Assembly (NCBI GenBank): GCA_028097785.1
Contig: JAOHFB010000002.1
Span: forward strand, 1 to 57,738
Direction of reading: 5' to 3'
Length of the DNA stretch: 57,738 nucleotides
From: Candidatus Pelagibacter sp.
GTDB lineage: Bacteria; Pseudomonadota; Alphaproteobacteria; Pelagibacterales; Pelagibacteraceae
A model generated the notes under the pieces. That model ran no database searches. It was given only the letters and a program-made list of their open reading frames with translations, and was not told the origin of the DNA. The position numbers and the translations under genes were made by a program. How positions within the stretch are numbered: the stretch's first letter is position 1; each line of letters begins with the position of its first letter. Shown here in pieces: positions 34,043-43,131 of this stretch.

Positions 34043-35109
34043 TTAAATAGTTTTTTTAAACCCTCTGGTGAAGCTTCACATATACCTTTTTCGGTAATCA
34101 ACCCTGTAACATATTTTGCAGGAGTTATATCGAAGGCTAAATTCATAGCTTTGCTTTTCTTAGGGTAAATTAAAACTTTTTTGATCTTATTATTTTCATC
34201 AATTCCCTCGACATGAGATAGCTCTTCTGAATTTCTTTCTTCAATAGGAATATCTTTTGCATCTTTAATATCCCAATCTATTGTTGAACTTGGAAGAGTT
34301 ACATAAAAAGGAATATTGTTATCGTGAGCCGCTAACGCTTTTAGATAAGTTCCAATTTTATTACATACATCACCGTTAGATAAAGTTCTATCAGTCCCAA
34401 CAATACACATATCAACATCACCTCTTTGCATTAATATTCCCCCAGTATTATCAGCAATAATTGTATTTGGAATTTCTTCCTCATTTAATTCATATGAAGT
34501 TAAATTAGCTCCTTGGTTTCGAGGTCTTGTCTCATCAACCCACACATGAACTGGAATGCCTTTTTTGTGCGCATGGTAAATAGGAGATGTTGCTGTGCCC
34601 CAATTAATAGTTGCTAACCATCCTGCATTACAGTGAGTTAAAATATTAACGGTTTCTTTTTTTTTATCATAAATTTCCTCAATTATTTTAAGTCCATTAA
34701 TACCTATATTTTCACAAAACTTTTCATCTTCATCACATATTTCTTTGGCTTCCTTTAAAGCTATATTTAAAATTTGATCGCTATTGATACCTGATAATTT
34801 ATTCATCATACGATCTACTGCCCATTTTAAATTAATTGCAGTAGGTCTTGATTGAATTAATTCTTCTGCGCTTTTATTAATAAACTCTTTTTCAGTACTC
34901 TCTAGAATAGCTAATACAATCCCATAAGCAGCAGTTCCTCCTATTAAGGGAGCGCCTCTGACCTCCATAACTTTGATTGCATTAATTGCATCTTTTACTG
35001 AATTAAGATCTTTTATTATAAATTGATGAGGAAGTTTTGTTTGATCAATTATTTTTACTACCTTTTCCTCGTACCATATTGTTCGATATTCTTTTCCTTG
35101 AATTCTCAT
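34039..35109 (-). CDS. mtnA: S-methyl-5-thioribose-1-phosphate isomerase
   Basis: Isomerises 5-methylthioribose-1-phosphate (or 5-deoxyribose-1-phosphate) to the ribulose form. 356 residues, with RGAPLIGGTAAYGI at 51-64 and both catalytic residues at the classical numbers: Cys160 in LTHCNAGWLAT and Asp240 in VGTDRT. It overlaps mtnP (upstream) and the aldolase (downstream) by four bases each. The eIF2B-like relatives lack this Cys/Asp pair, so this is a true MtnA. Confidence 0.94.
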   Translation of the reverse strand: MRIQGKEYRTIWYEEKVVKIIDQTKLPHQFIIKDLNSVKDAINAIKVMEVRGAPLIGGTAAYGIVLAILESTEKEFINKSAEELIQSRPTAINLKWAVDRMMNKLSGINSDQILNIALKEAKEICDEDEKFCENIGINGLKIIEEIYDKKKETVNILTHCNAGWLATINWGTATSPIYHAHKKGIPVHVWVDETRPRNQGANLTSYELNEEEIPNTIIADNTGGILMQRGDVDMCIVGTDRTLSNGDVCNKIGTYLKALAAHDNNIPFYVTLPSSTIDWDIKDAKDIPIEERNSEELSHVEGIDENNKIKKVLIYPKKSKAMNLAFDITPAKYVTGLITEKGICEASPEGLKKLFK

Positions 35110-35978
35110 TTACTCAAAACTCTACCAGCAACAGTTTTTAACTTATCTAATGTTTTTTGGGTTCGTTTTTCTGGAGCAGTTATAATAGCTACATCTAAGC
35201 AATTATTTGTTGGATCTTTTAGATCAATATAATTCTCAAAATTATCAATTAAATTTTTAATCATCACTTTTGCTTTTTCAGCATTACCTAACAGAACTTT
35301 AATTACTTGTTGAACATCAACATTTTCATGATCTGGGTGCCAACAATCAAAATCGGTTACCATTGAAACTGATGCATATCTAATTTCGGCTTCTCTAGCG
35401 AGTTTTGCTTCAGGCATATTCGTCATTCCAATTACATCTGCTCTCCAAGATCTGTATAAATTAGATTCTGCTAATGTAGAAAATTGTGGACCTTCCATAA
35501 CAACATAGGTACCGTTTCTTTGATAATCTATATTAGATTTCTTAATCGCTTCCTCACAAGCATTCATCAATCCATTGGATGTTGGGTGAGCCATTGAAAC
35601 ATGAGCAACAATCTCATCATCAAAAAAAGTTTTAGTTCTTGCAAAAGTTCTATCAATAAACTGATCTACAATAACAAATTTACCAGGTGGCAGATCTTCT
35701 TTTAAAGATCCTACGGCTGAAACAGAGACTATATCTGTTACCCCTAATTGTTTAAGAGCATCAATGTTTGCTCTAAAATTAATATTAGATGGAGAAATAA
35801 AATGCCCTCTTCCATGTCTTGGTAAAAAATAAACTTCTTTATTATTATAATTTGTCTTTAAAATTTGATCTGATGGTTTCCCCCACGGAGTATTTAAATC
35901 AAGTAATTCTCTGTCTTTAAACTCTTCAACATCATAAAGACCACTTCCACCAATTATTGCTAATTTATTTGTTGTCAT
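35106..35978 (-). CDS. mtnP: S-methyl-5'-thioadenosine phosphorylase
   Basis: Phosphorolysis of methylthioadenosine to adenine and methylthioribose-1-phosphate. 290 residues, starting with LAIIGGSGLYDVEEF (phosphate loop) and having RHGRGHFISPSNINFRANI and MEGPQFSTLAES. The C-terminal purine pocket reads VTDFDCWHPDHENV; the Asp/Asp-Cys-Trp pattern indicates a 6-aminopurine specific MTAP and not an inosine/guanosine phosphorylase. First gene of the operon, divergent from apt by 41 bases, which would reuse the adenine. Confidence 0.92.
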   Translation of the reverse strand: MTTNKLAIIGGSGLYDVEEFKDRELLDLNTPWGKPSDQILKTNYNNKEVYFLPRHGRGHFISPSNINFRANIDALKQLGVTDIVSVSAVGSLKEDLPPGKFVIVDQFIDRTFARTKTFFDDEIVAHVSMAHPTSNGLMNACEEAIKKSNIDYQRNGTYVVMEGPQFSTLAESNLYRSWRADVIGMTNMPEAKLAREAEIRYASVSMVTDFDCWHPDHENVDVQQVIKVLLGNAEKAKVMIKNLIDNFENYIDLKDPTNNCLDVAIITAPEKRTQKTLDKLKTVAGRVLSK

Positions 35979-36019
35979 AGATAAAAATTTAATTATTTAT
36001 ACTTTTATAAATAACTATT

Positions 36020-36547
36020 ATGAATTTAAAAGATTATATTAGATCTATCCCAGATTACCCTAAAAAAGGTATTTTATTTAGAGATATCACTACATTAATT
36101 AAAGATGAAAATGCTTTTGCAGAAACTATTAATCAAATTGTTGAAAGATCTAAAAAATATAATTTTACAAAAATTGCAGCAATAGAGTCGCGTGGTTTTT
36201 TCTTTTCTTCTGCAGTTTCATATATTTTAAAAAAACCATTTATAATGCTCAGAAAGAAAAATAAATTACCAGCTGATGTACACTCTATTGATTTTGAACT
36301 TGAGTATGGAACAGCTACTATTGAAGTTCACAAAGACTCTTTAGATGAAAATGATAGTGTCTTAATTATAGATGATTTAATTGCAACAGGTGGAACTGCT
36401 GAAGCTGCTGCAAAACTTGTTGAAATGTCAAAAAGTAAGGTTTCAGCTTTTGTATTTGTGATTAACTTATTCGACTTAGGTGGATCTGATAATTTAGTGA
36501 AAAATAATTATAATGTTGAAAATCTAATTGATTTTCCAGGACATTAA
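36020..36547 (+). CDS. apt: adenine phosphoribosyltransferase
   Basis: Salvages adenine to AMP with PRPP. 175 residues, with the N-terminal Apt signature IPDYPKKGILFRDITTLI, IAAIESRGFFF (adenine loop) and PRPP motif VLIIDDLIATGGT at 114-126. Divergent from mtnP with 41 bases between starts, so shared control is likely; functionally it consumes the adenine that MtnP releases. The downstream gene is a tRNA on the opposite strand two bases after the stop. Confidence 0.95.
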   Translation: MNLKDYIRSIPDYPKKGILFRDITTLIKDENAFAETINQIVERSKKYNFTKIAAIESRGFFFSSAVSYILKKPFIMLRKKNKLPADVHSIDFELEYGTATIEVHKDSLDENDSVLIIDDLIATGGTAEAAAKLVEMSKSKVSAFVFVINLFDLGGSDNLVKNNYNVENLIDFPGH

Positions 36548-36548
36548 T

Positions 36549-36625
36549 TGGTAGCGGGAAGTGGGATCGAACCACTGACCTCAGGCTTATGAGTCCTGCG
36601 CTCTAACCAACTGAGCTACCCCGCC
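36549..36625 (-). tRNA. tRNA-Met (elongator), anticodon CAT
   Basis: Read on the minus strand: acceptor stem GGCGGGG (36625 down) paired with TCCCGCT, D-arm GCTCAGTTGGTTAGAGC, anticodon loop CTCATAA with CAT, variable AGGTC, T-arm with GGTTCGATCC, and encoded CCA at 36551-36549. The G1-start and D-arm are typical of the alphaproteobacterial elongator Met tRNA. The initiator begins CGCGGGGTGGAGC, so it is excluded. A lysidine-modified tRNA-Ile2 also has CAT and cannot be wholly excluded, but its acceptor stem usually differs. Confidence 0.9.
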
Positions 36626-36691
36626 ATTATTTATAATCGACTTATAATAGAAATCTTTATTGTTTCAATATACTTTTTAAATGAAGTTTTG

Positions 36692-36901
36692 CTAAATAAT
36701 AAAATAAACAGTCAAAGCAGTTATAATGGTAACCAAAAAAAATGAGATTAAAATTCTTTTTTTAAAAGATCTTTTTTTATCTAATCGAACTCTATTAAGT
36801 AAGATATTTATATTAGTTGTTTTATAGCTATCTTTTTTAAAATCTTTATTCGAACTTACATCTGTTTCTAGTAACGTTATGTCTTGATCCTCTTTTTTCA
36901 C
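36692..36901 (-). CDS. small C-tail-anchored membrane protein
   Basis: 69 residues, unrecognised. The first 30 are polar and acidic; then NINILLNRVRLDKKRSFKK, basic; then one membrane helix ILISFFLVTIITALTVYFII to the end. The start is GTG at 36901, with no clean Shine-Dalgarno; ATG triplets just upstream are out of frame. Layout (acidic head, ~12-residue N-x-x-x-L-x-x-R motif, lysine-rich stretch, C-terminal helix) matches the two 65-residue proteins at 46837-47034 and 47136-47333. Function unknown. Confidence 0.55.
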   Translation of the reverse strand: MKKEDQDITLLETDVSSNKDFKKDSYKTTNINILLNRVRLDKKRSFKKRILISFFLVTIITALTVYFII

Positions 36902-36935
36902 ATCATCATTAAAACAGCAATTAGATATAAATTCA

Positions 36936-36956
36936 AACTAATTTAAAAAATTAGTT
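36936..36956. terminator. A/T stem-loop at the end of the DMGDH-like gene
   Basis: AACTAATTT and AAATTAGTT (9 bp) with a three-A loop overlap the stop codon of the oxidoreductase gene, just upstream of the small membrane protein gene. It is weak in G+C and has only a short T run, so it may slow or stabilise rather than end transcription. Confidence 0.3.
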
Positions 36957-39399
36957 ATATATTTTTAAAATTATTAATTTTTAGAGGTTTTTGTAATAAT
37001 TCAGCAGGATATTTTTTCTTTTCAATTTCGATATACAAATTTTTATTAACTAATTGTTCATTCGAAAAATCATAGTTTAAATAACCAAATGATAGGTTTT
37101 TATTATAGTTAAATGAGTAATTTCCAGATGTTGTTTTTCCAATAATTTTGTCATCTAAATATATTGGTTCTTCGTGTAATAAAAGTGGTTCTCCAGATTT
37201 ACTTTCCTTTAACGTTAACATCACAAATCTTCTGTTTAATTTTTGGTCTTTAATTTTTAGTAATTTTTCTTTTCCTATAAAATCAAATGGTTTTTTATAG
37301 CTAATTGCAAAATTTAAACCTGCTTGATATTGATTTTCCTCAGAAGAAATATCATGTCCCCAATGTAAAAAACCACTTTCCATTCTCATTGTATCCATAG
37401 TGTGAGCTCCACAATGAGTGAGGTCAAAATCTTTACCAATATTAACTATCAAATTATATATTTCTTTACCCTTGTCTTTTTGAACATAAAGTTCATAACC
37501 AAGTTCTCCGACATAAGATAATCTTTGAGCCCAAACATCAATTGAATTTAGACTAATATTTTTACCTGTACCAAATTTAAAATTTTCATTAGATAAATCT
37601 TCTTTAGTAATTCTTGATAATAAATCTCTACTTTTTGGCCCAAATATTCCTAAGCATATTAACTCATCTGTTACATCTTTAAATTCTAAATCACTTGATA
37701 GATATTTAAGTATATGAGCCTTGTCATGGACTCTAACAGCTGCTGAACTTATTATTCTAAAATGGTCTTTATCAAGACAAACTACTGTTAAGTCTGTTTC
37801 GATACCCGCTCCTTCATTGAGCATATGAGTATAAGTGCATTTTCCAATTTCATTTTTAATATTAGCGGTACACAATCTTTGTAATTCTACATACGCTTTT
37901 TTCCCTTTAATTTCATATTTTGAAAAAGGAGAAAGTTCAAACAATCCAACATTTTCAATTGTATTTTTACATTCATGTTCAACTGATGGATACCAATTTT
38001 GATAATTAAAACTATATTCGTATTCTGACTTAGAGTCATTCAAAGCATACCACATTGGTCGTTCATACTCTCCAGATTGTCCAAAACATGCACCTACTTT
38101 TTTTAAATCTTCATGATAGGGAAGTAATTTTTGATTTCTTGAAGTTTTGTGTTGCTTATAAGGCCAATGCATTCCGTACAAATCACCTAAGGTTTCAGTA
38201 ACCCTATCCATTATAAATTTTTTTGATGAATGAAATTTTTGAAATCTTTTAATATCTAAAGAATATAAATCCTCATTCATGTATCCATTAATCATCCATT
38301 CTGCAGTAACTCTTCCAGCTCCTCCTGAGCTTGCAATTCCAATACTATTGAAGCCACAACATGTAAATAAATTTGAAACTTCTTGAGTTTCACCCAACAA
38401 ATATTGGGTATCAGGTGTAAATGACTCTGGTCCAGAGAAAAATTTTCTAATCCCAGCATTTTCTAATATAGGCAATCTTTTAAATGATTTTTCTAAATAG
38501 GGCTCAAAATGATCAAAATCATCTGGAAATTCTCCAAAAGAAAAATCATTTGGCACAATCCCTTTTTCTTTAAATGCATTCTTTGCACCTGGCTCAAAAA
38601 TACCAACAAGCATCTTTCCAGCATCTTCTTTTAAATAAAGGCAGTCATTATAATCCCTTAAAACTGGAAGATTTTTTGGTAGATCATTCATTGGTTCAGT
38701 AATTATGTAGAAATGCTCATTTGGATATAAAGGCACACTTACACCAATGTCTTCACCAATTTGTCTTGACCACATTCCAGTTGCAAGAACTACATATTCA
38801 CACTCAATTTTACCCTCAGATGTTTCAACACCAACTACTCTATTATTTTTAACAAGTATTTTAGTAACAGGTGTTTTTTCAAAGATTTGAACCCCTTCCA
38901 TTCTAGCAGCTTTTGCTAAAACATTAGTAACCCCTACTGGATCTGCCTGACCATCTTCTGGCATATAAACACCGCCTAAAATATCTTGATCATTAATTAC
39001 TGGATATAAATTTTTAATTTGTTGTTTATCTAAAACATCTACATTTACGTCAAACAATTGTGCTGATGTTGCTTGTCTTAGTAATTCTTGAAGTCTTTCT
39101 TTTGAGCTTGCAACTGTTATTGCTCCGTTTTGTTTAAGTCCAGTTGAAAGTTCAGTTTTTTTCTCTAGCTCTTTATAAAGATTAAGAGAATACTTTCTAA
39201 GTTTTGTTATTGTTGCAGTTGCACCAAGTTGTCCAACTAATCCAGCAGCATGCCATGTAGTACCTGATGTTAATTGATCTCTCTCAAGAAGAATTGTGTC
39301 TTTCCATCCAAATTTTGCCAAATGATAAGCAACCGAACATCCGGCTACTCCTCCACCAATTACAACAACTTTAGTGCTGCTTGGTAAAGCTTTTTTCAT
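36955..39399 (-). CDS. dimethylglycine/sarcosine dehydrogenase-like FAD oxidoreductase
   Basis: 814-residue enzyme with a DAO-type FAD domain (VVVIGGGVAGCSVAYHLA, GGGVAG at 15-20) and a C-terminal folate-binding GcvT domain (from about 430). TTWHAAGL puts His50 where human dimethylglycine dehydrogenase binds FAD covalently. These enzymes oxidise an N-methyl amine and pass the methyl carbon to tetrahydrofolate. It is third in an operon with an omega-aminotransferase and alanine dehydrogenase, four bases downstream of the latter, and opposite tauABC. So the substrate may be dimethylglycine or sarcosine, or an N-methylated taurine; the sequence cannot decide. Confidence 0.82.
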   Translation of the reverse strand: MKKALPSSTKVVVIGGGVAGCSVAYHLAKFGWKDTILLERDQLTSGTTWHAAGLVGQLGATATITKLRKYSLNLYKELEKKTELSTGLKQNGAITVASSKERLQELLRQATSAQLFDVNVDVLDKQQIKNLYPVINDQDILGGVYMPEDGQADPVGVTNVLAKAARMEGVQIFEKTPVTKILVKNNRVVGVETSEGKIECEYVVLATGMWSRQIGEDIGVSVPLYPNEHFYIITEPMNDLPKNLPVLRDYNDCLYLKEDAGKMLVGIFEPGAKNAFKEKGIVPNDFSFGEFPDDFDHFEPYLEKSFKRLPILENAGIRKFFSGPESFTPDTQYLLGETQEVSNLFTCCGFNSIGIASSGGAGRVTAEWMINGYMNEDLYSLDIKRFQKFHSSKKFIMDRVTETLGDLYGMHWPYKQHKTSRNQKLLPYHEDLKKVGACFGQSGEYERPMWYALNDSKSEYEYSFNYQNWYPSVEHECKNTIENVGLFELSPFSKYEIKGKKAYVELQRLCTANIKNEIGKCTYTHMLNEGAGIETDLTVVCLDKDHFRIISSAAVRVHDKAHILKYLSSDLEFKDVTDELICLGIFGPKSRDLLSRITKEDLSNENFKFGTGKNISLNSIDVWAQRLSYVGELGYELYVQKDKGKEIYNLIVNIGKDFDLTHCGAHTMDTMRMESGFLHWGHDISSEENQYQAGLNFAISYKKPFDFIGKEKLLKIKDQKLNRRFVMLTLKESKSGEPLLLHEEPIYLDDKIIGKTTSGNYSFNYNKNLSFGYLNYDFSNEQLVNKNLYIEIEKKKYPAELLQKPLKINNFKNI

Positions 39400-39403
39400 T
39401 TAA

Positions 39404-40522
39404 TTAAATTTTAATGGCCTCTTCTGGGGCTACATAATTATGTCCAAAAACATCTGCTACTGCTTTATAGGTTACATGACCTTTATGAACATTTAATCCA
39501 GCTAAAAAGTTTTTATCTTCGTCTAAAGCTTTTTGATAACCTTTATTAGCAAGCTTAACTAAGAAAGGTAAAGTTGCATTATTAAGTGCAAGTGTTGAAG
39601 TTCTTGGAACCCCACCAGGCATATTAGCTACACAATAATGAACAACATCATCAACGATATAAGTTGGATCTCCATGAGTAGTTGGTTTACTTGTCTCGAC
39701 ACATCCACCTTGATCAATTGCAACATCAACAATTACTGATCCACGTTTCATTGATTTAATCATATCACGAGTTACTAATTTTGGAGCTTCTGCTCCAGGA
39801 ATTAAAACACCTCCAACTAAAAGATCAGCTTCGGAAACCAATTTATTAAGATCAATTTTATCACTTTGTTGTGGAATTATTTTATCTCCAAACATTTCAA
39901 CCAATTGTTTTAACCTTGCTTCAGATTTATCTACAATATGAACTTCTGCTTGCATCCCTGTTGCAATGACAGCTGCATTTTCTCCAACAACTCCACCACC
40001 TAAAATAACAACTTTTCCTCCAGAAACTCCTGGAGCTCCACCTAATAAAAGTCCTCTTCCTTTTTGATTTTTTTCCAAACAATGTGCTCCTGCTTGAACT
40101 GACATTCTACCTGCAACTGCACTCATTGGTGCAAGCAAGGGTAACCTTCCGTTGTCATCTGTTACAGTTTCGTATGCTATATTAATACTTTTAGATTTAA
40201 TAAGACCTTCAGTTAATTCTTTTGCAGCCGCAAGGTGAAGATAAGTGTATATAATTTGATTTTCTCTAATCATATCTACTTCAACTTTTTGAGGTTCTTT
40301 AACTTTAACTATAATTTCGGCATCATTGAAAATATCAGCCGCACTATTTGCAATTTTTGCACCTACATTTGTGTATTGATCATTTTCAAAACCTGCTTCA
40401 AATCCACCATTGTTTTCAACAATTACCTCATGGCCTTCAGATACTAAGGTTTTTACACTTTCTGGAGTAAGACCTATTCTGTTTTCTTGAGGTTTAATTT
40501 CTTTAGGTACGCCTATCTTCAT
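39404..40522 (-). CDS. ald: alanine dehydrogenase
   Basis: NAD-dependent L-alanine to pyruvate plus ammonium. 372 residues with MKIGVPKEIKPQENRIGLTP, Arg15, Lys75 and His96 at the classical catalytic positions, and NAD loop VVILGGGVVGENAA at 171-184. The C-terminal DVAIDQGGCVETS is typical. Placed between the omega-aminotransferase and DMGDH-like genes, it would regenerate pyruvate, the amino acceptor for the aminotransferase, and release the nitrogen. Confidence 0.95.
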   Translation of the reverse strand: MKIGVPKEIKPQENRIGLTPESVKTLVSEGHEVIVENNGGFEAGFENDQYTNVGAKIANSAADIFNDAEIIVKVKEPQKVEVDMIRENQIIYTYLHLAAAKELTEGLIKSKSINIAYETVTDDNGRLPLLAPMSAVAGRMSVQAGAHCLEKNQKGRGLLLGGAPGVSGGKVVILGGGVVGENAAVIATGMQAEVHIVDKSEARLKQLVEMFGDKIIPQQSDKIDLNKLVSEADLLVGGVLIPGAEAPKLVTRDMIKSMKRGSVIVDVAIDQGGCVETSKPTTHGDPTYIVDDVVHYCVANMPGGVPRTSTLALNNATLPFLVKLANKGYQKALDEDKNFLAGLNVHKGHVTYKAVADVFGHNYVAPEEAIKI

Positions 40523-40550
40523 AACGTTTCTCTTTTTATTATTAGTTATT

Positions 40551-40572
40551 AAAAAAACTAATTAGTTTTTTT
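40551..40572. terminator. perfect 22-nt A/T palindrome after the aminotransferase gene
   Basis: AAAAAAACTAA and TTAGTTTTTTT are fully complementary and cover the aminotransferase stop codon. It carries T runs in both directions, so it resembles a bidirectional intrinsic terminator or attenuator, placed between the aminotransferase and ald genes. Low G+C makes the stem weak. Confidence 0.35.
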
Positions 40573-41908
40573 GGTTTTTTTGATAGTTAGTGATACCTGT
40601 TCTCAGTTTATCAATAATTTCATCAATATGTTTTTCTTCACAGATAAATTGTGGAGCAATAATTAAGCAATCTCCAGTAGCTTTAAAATTTACTCCAGCC
40701 TCATAACAAGCTTTAAAACACTCATAACCTGCTTTACCTGGTTTGGTATTTAATTTCATATCAATACCACCCATCATTCCATATCCTCTAATGTTATCTA
40801 CAGACTCTAAGTCTTGAAGAGAGAATAATCCTTTTTGGAAATATGGTGCTAAGTTTTTAGCTCTGTTAAAAATATCATCTTTTTCAAAAATATCTTGCAC
40901 AGCTAGAGCAGCAGCTACCGCAACTGGAATTCCTGAATAAGTATATCCATGAAATAGTTCAACTGCACCTGTCGGTGAAGCATCCATCACAGCATCATAA
41001 ATATCATCATGACAAGCAACAACACCCATAGGCACAACACCGTTAGTAGTAGCTTTTGCCATTGTCATTATATCTGGAGTTACACCGAATTCATGAGCAC
41101 CAAACTTAGAACCTGTTCTACCCCAACCAGTGATTACTTCATCAAAGATTAAAAGTATTCCATGTTTGTCACAAATCTCTCTAAGCTTTTGTAAATATCC
41201 TTTAGGTGGAACTAATGTTCCTGTTGATCCAGCAATAGGTTCAACGATACAAGCTGCAATATTTTCTCCACCAAAATTTGCACAAATAGTTTCAAGATCA
41301 TTTGCTAAATAATCACCTGTTTCTGGTTGACCACTAACAAATTTGTGTTCTGGTAAATGAGTATGTCTAATATGTTGAACACCTGGCATTAAAATGCTTG
41401 CAAAAGTTTTTACATTATTAACCATTCCACCAACTGAAACACATCCAATGTTCATTCCATGATATCCTCTTTCACGACCTACAAATCTAAATCTTTGCGC
41501 ATCCCCTTTTGCTCTATGATAGGCAACTGCAATTTTAATAGCAGTTTCAACAGCAGTTGATCCACAGATTGTAAAAAACATTTTATTTAAATCACCTGGA
41601 GTATGTTTTGAAATTTTTGATGCTAATTCAAATGATCCACCAAAACCTTGCTGGAAAGGTTGAGCGTAATCTAAAGTATCTAGTTGTTTTGTTACCGCTT
41701 CTGTAATTTCTTTTCTTCCATGACCTAAAGGATTGCAAAATAATCCTGAACTTGCATCAATTTGTGTTTTTCCATGATGCGTTTTTAAATAAACTCCCTT
41801 TGCTTCAGTAATTAATCTTGGGTTTGCTTTAAAATCTTTATTAGATGTAAACGGCATCCAATGTTCATTTAATGAATTTGGAACTGAAGTTCTGTTTTCT
41901 GAGCTCAT
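40562..41908 (-). CDS. omega-amino acid:pyruvate aminotransferase (probable taurine:pyruvate)
   Basis: 448-residue class III PLP aminotransferase. The N-terminal HWMPFTSNKDF, GSTAVETAIKIA and RGYHGMN blocks match the omega-amino acid:pyruvate group, PLP Asp256 lies in IFDEVITGWGR and the Schiff-base lysine is Lys285 in MAKATTNG. This group includes beta-alanine:pyruvate and taurine:pyruvate (Tpa) enzymes. Divergent tauABC and the following ald suggest taurine plus pyruvate to sulfoacetaldehyde plus alanine. Beta-alanine remains possible; xsc, the next enzyme, is not in the window. Confidence 0.8.
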   Translation of the reverse strand: MSSENRTSVPNSLNEHWMPFTSNKDFKANPRLITEAKGVYLKTHHGKTQIDASSGLFCNPLGHGRKEITEAVTKQLDTLDYAQPFQQGFGGSFELASKISKHTPGDLNKMFFTICGSTAVETAIKIAVAYHRAKGDAQRFRFVGRERGYHGMNIGCVSVGGMVNNVKTFASILMPGVQHIRHTHLPEHKFVSGQPETGDYLANDLETICANFGGENIAACIVEPIAGSTGTLVPPKGYLQKLREICDKHGILLIFDEVITGWGRTGSKFGAHEFGVTPDIMTMAKATTNGVVPMGVVACHDDIYDAVMDASPTGAVELFHGYTYSGIPVAVAAALAVQDIFEKDDIFNRAKNLAPYFQKGLFSLQDLESVDNIRGYGMMGGIDMKLNTKPGKAGYECFKACYEAGVNFKATGDCLIIAPQFICEEKHIDEIIDKLRTGITNYQKNQKN

Positions 41909-42101
41909 AAAAGTTTCTCTCTTTATATTATTTAAATTTGTATTTCTAAATCTACGCCCTCTCTAGACTAAAATAAATACTTTAAAAGAATAATATTGAC
42001 ACAACCATAGATTGAAATCTTTAGTATCTTTTTTTGTTTTACATCGCTCCAAAATTGAATTTTAATATGTGGAATTTAATTAAATTAACTAAGGGGAATA
42101 A
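41909..42101. promoter_or_regulatory. divergent control region of the aminotransferase and tauABC operons
   Basis: This 193-base gap is the largest in the window. TTGACA at 41996-42001 is a good -35 candidate for tauA, followed by TTTAGT at 42020-42025 (an 18-base spacer) as a weak -10. A clear Shine-Dalgarno (AAGGGGA) lies before the tauA ATG. No riboswitch pattern or strong palindrome is apparent to me. Confidence 0.3.
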
Positions 42102-43043
42102 ATGAAAAAAATATTAAGTTTTATTCTTGGATCAATCGTTGCTCTTAACCTTTCTATGTCAGTTGCAAATTCTGCAGCTAAGGAAGTAAGAGTTGCATTC
42201 TTTCTAGAATGGCCAACGCCAAACCAAGAAGATAAAGTAAAAGGTATCTATGAAAAAGCACTAGGTGTTCCAGTTAAATGGACTAACTTTTCAAATGGTG
42301 GTGCAATGACTGATGCTATGTTAGCAGGAGATATTGATATTTCTTACTCACAAGGTTTAGTACCTTTCATCAACGCTGTTAAATCAAAAGCTCCTTTAAA
42401 ACTAGTAGATATTGCTATGGAATACGGAATGGGTGGAACAACTTGTGTTACATCTAACGCTTCTGGAATTACAAAAGCAAATGGTTCTGAGTTAGAAGGT
42501 AAAAAAGTTGCTGTTCCACTTGGAACAATGGCTGAATACGTTTTTGACGAAAGTATGAAAGTTGTTGGTGCTGATAGATCTAAAATGGATGTTATTCAAA
42601 TGGACCCAGAAGAAGGTGCTGCTGCTTTAGTAAGTGGTGACGTTGTTATGGCTTGTCTATTTGGTGGTAACTCTATCAAAGCTGCAACTGCAGTTGGAAC
42701 AAGACTGTTAACAGTTCAAGAAGCTAGAGATGCTGGTATCTTAGGTATAGATATTACATCTGTAACTGACAAGTTCATGAAAGAAAATCCAGGAATGTTA
42801 AGAACTTTCATCGAAGTAACTCATGAAGCAAATGCTAGATACGCTGCTGGTAAATCAGATATGAACGTAATAGCAAAAGACGCTGAAATGAAACTTGGTG
42901 ATATGAAAGAAACAATCGGTGGATTTAAATTCCTTACACCTTCAGAAACTGAACAATCTATGACTTCTGGAAACCTTGCTGGTTTCTTAAAAGGAATGGG
43001 TACTCCAGACGGAGCAGTTGATACAAGCTTTTTACCTCTTTAA
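42102..43043 (+). CDS. tauA: TauA-like periplasmic binding protein
   Basis: 313-residue sulfonate/taurine-type binding protein (SsuA/TauA, NMT1 family). A Sec signal peptide MKKILSFILGSIVALNLSMS, cleaved near residue 24, precedes VRVAFFLEWPTPNQ and DAMLAGDIDISYSQGLVPFI, matching TauA, and VPLGTMAEYVFDES. It is preceded by a strong Shine-Dalgarno and followed by a terminator-like hairpin, so it should be made in excess over tauB and tauC. Ligand could be taurine, N-methyltaurine or another small sulfonate; the homologous NMT1 proteins also bind pyrimidines. Confidence 0.82.
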   Translation: MKKILSFILGSIVALNLSMSVANSAAKEVRVAFFLEWPTPNQEDKVKGIYEKALGVPVKWTNFSNGGAMTDAMLAGDIDISYSQGLVPFINAVKSKAPLKLVDIAMEYGMGGTTCVTSNASGITKANGSELEGKKVAVPLGTMAEYVFDESMKVVGADRSKMDVIQMDPEEGAAALVSGDVVMACLFGGNSIKAATAVGTRLLTVQEARDAGILGIDITSVTDKFMKENPGMLRTFIEVTHEANARYAAGKSDMNVIAKDAEMKLGDMKETIGGFKFLTPSETEQSMTSGNLAGFLKGMGTPDGAVDTSFLPL

Positions 43044-43067
43044 TTTTAGAGCGTAAAATAAATTTTA

Positions 43068-43105
43068 ATAGGCGCCAATTAGAAATAGTTGGTGCCTATT
43101 TTTTT
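43068..43105 (+). terminator. intrinsic terminator / attenuator between tauA and tauB
   Basis: ATAGGCGCCAA and TTGGTGCCTAT form an 11-bp stem with one G-T wobble and a ten-base loop, followed by seven T. This is the strongest hairpin in the window. Placed after the binding-protein gene, it should let only a fraction of transcripts continue into tauB-tauC, giving the excess of binding protein common in ABC systems. Confidence 0.75.
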
Positions 43106-43131
43106 AAAATATTCTAATATAATATATTCTT

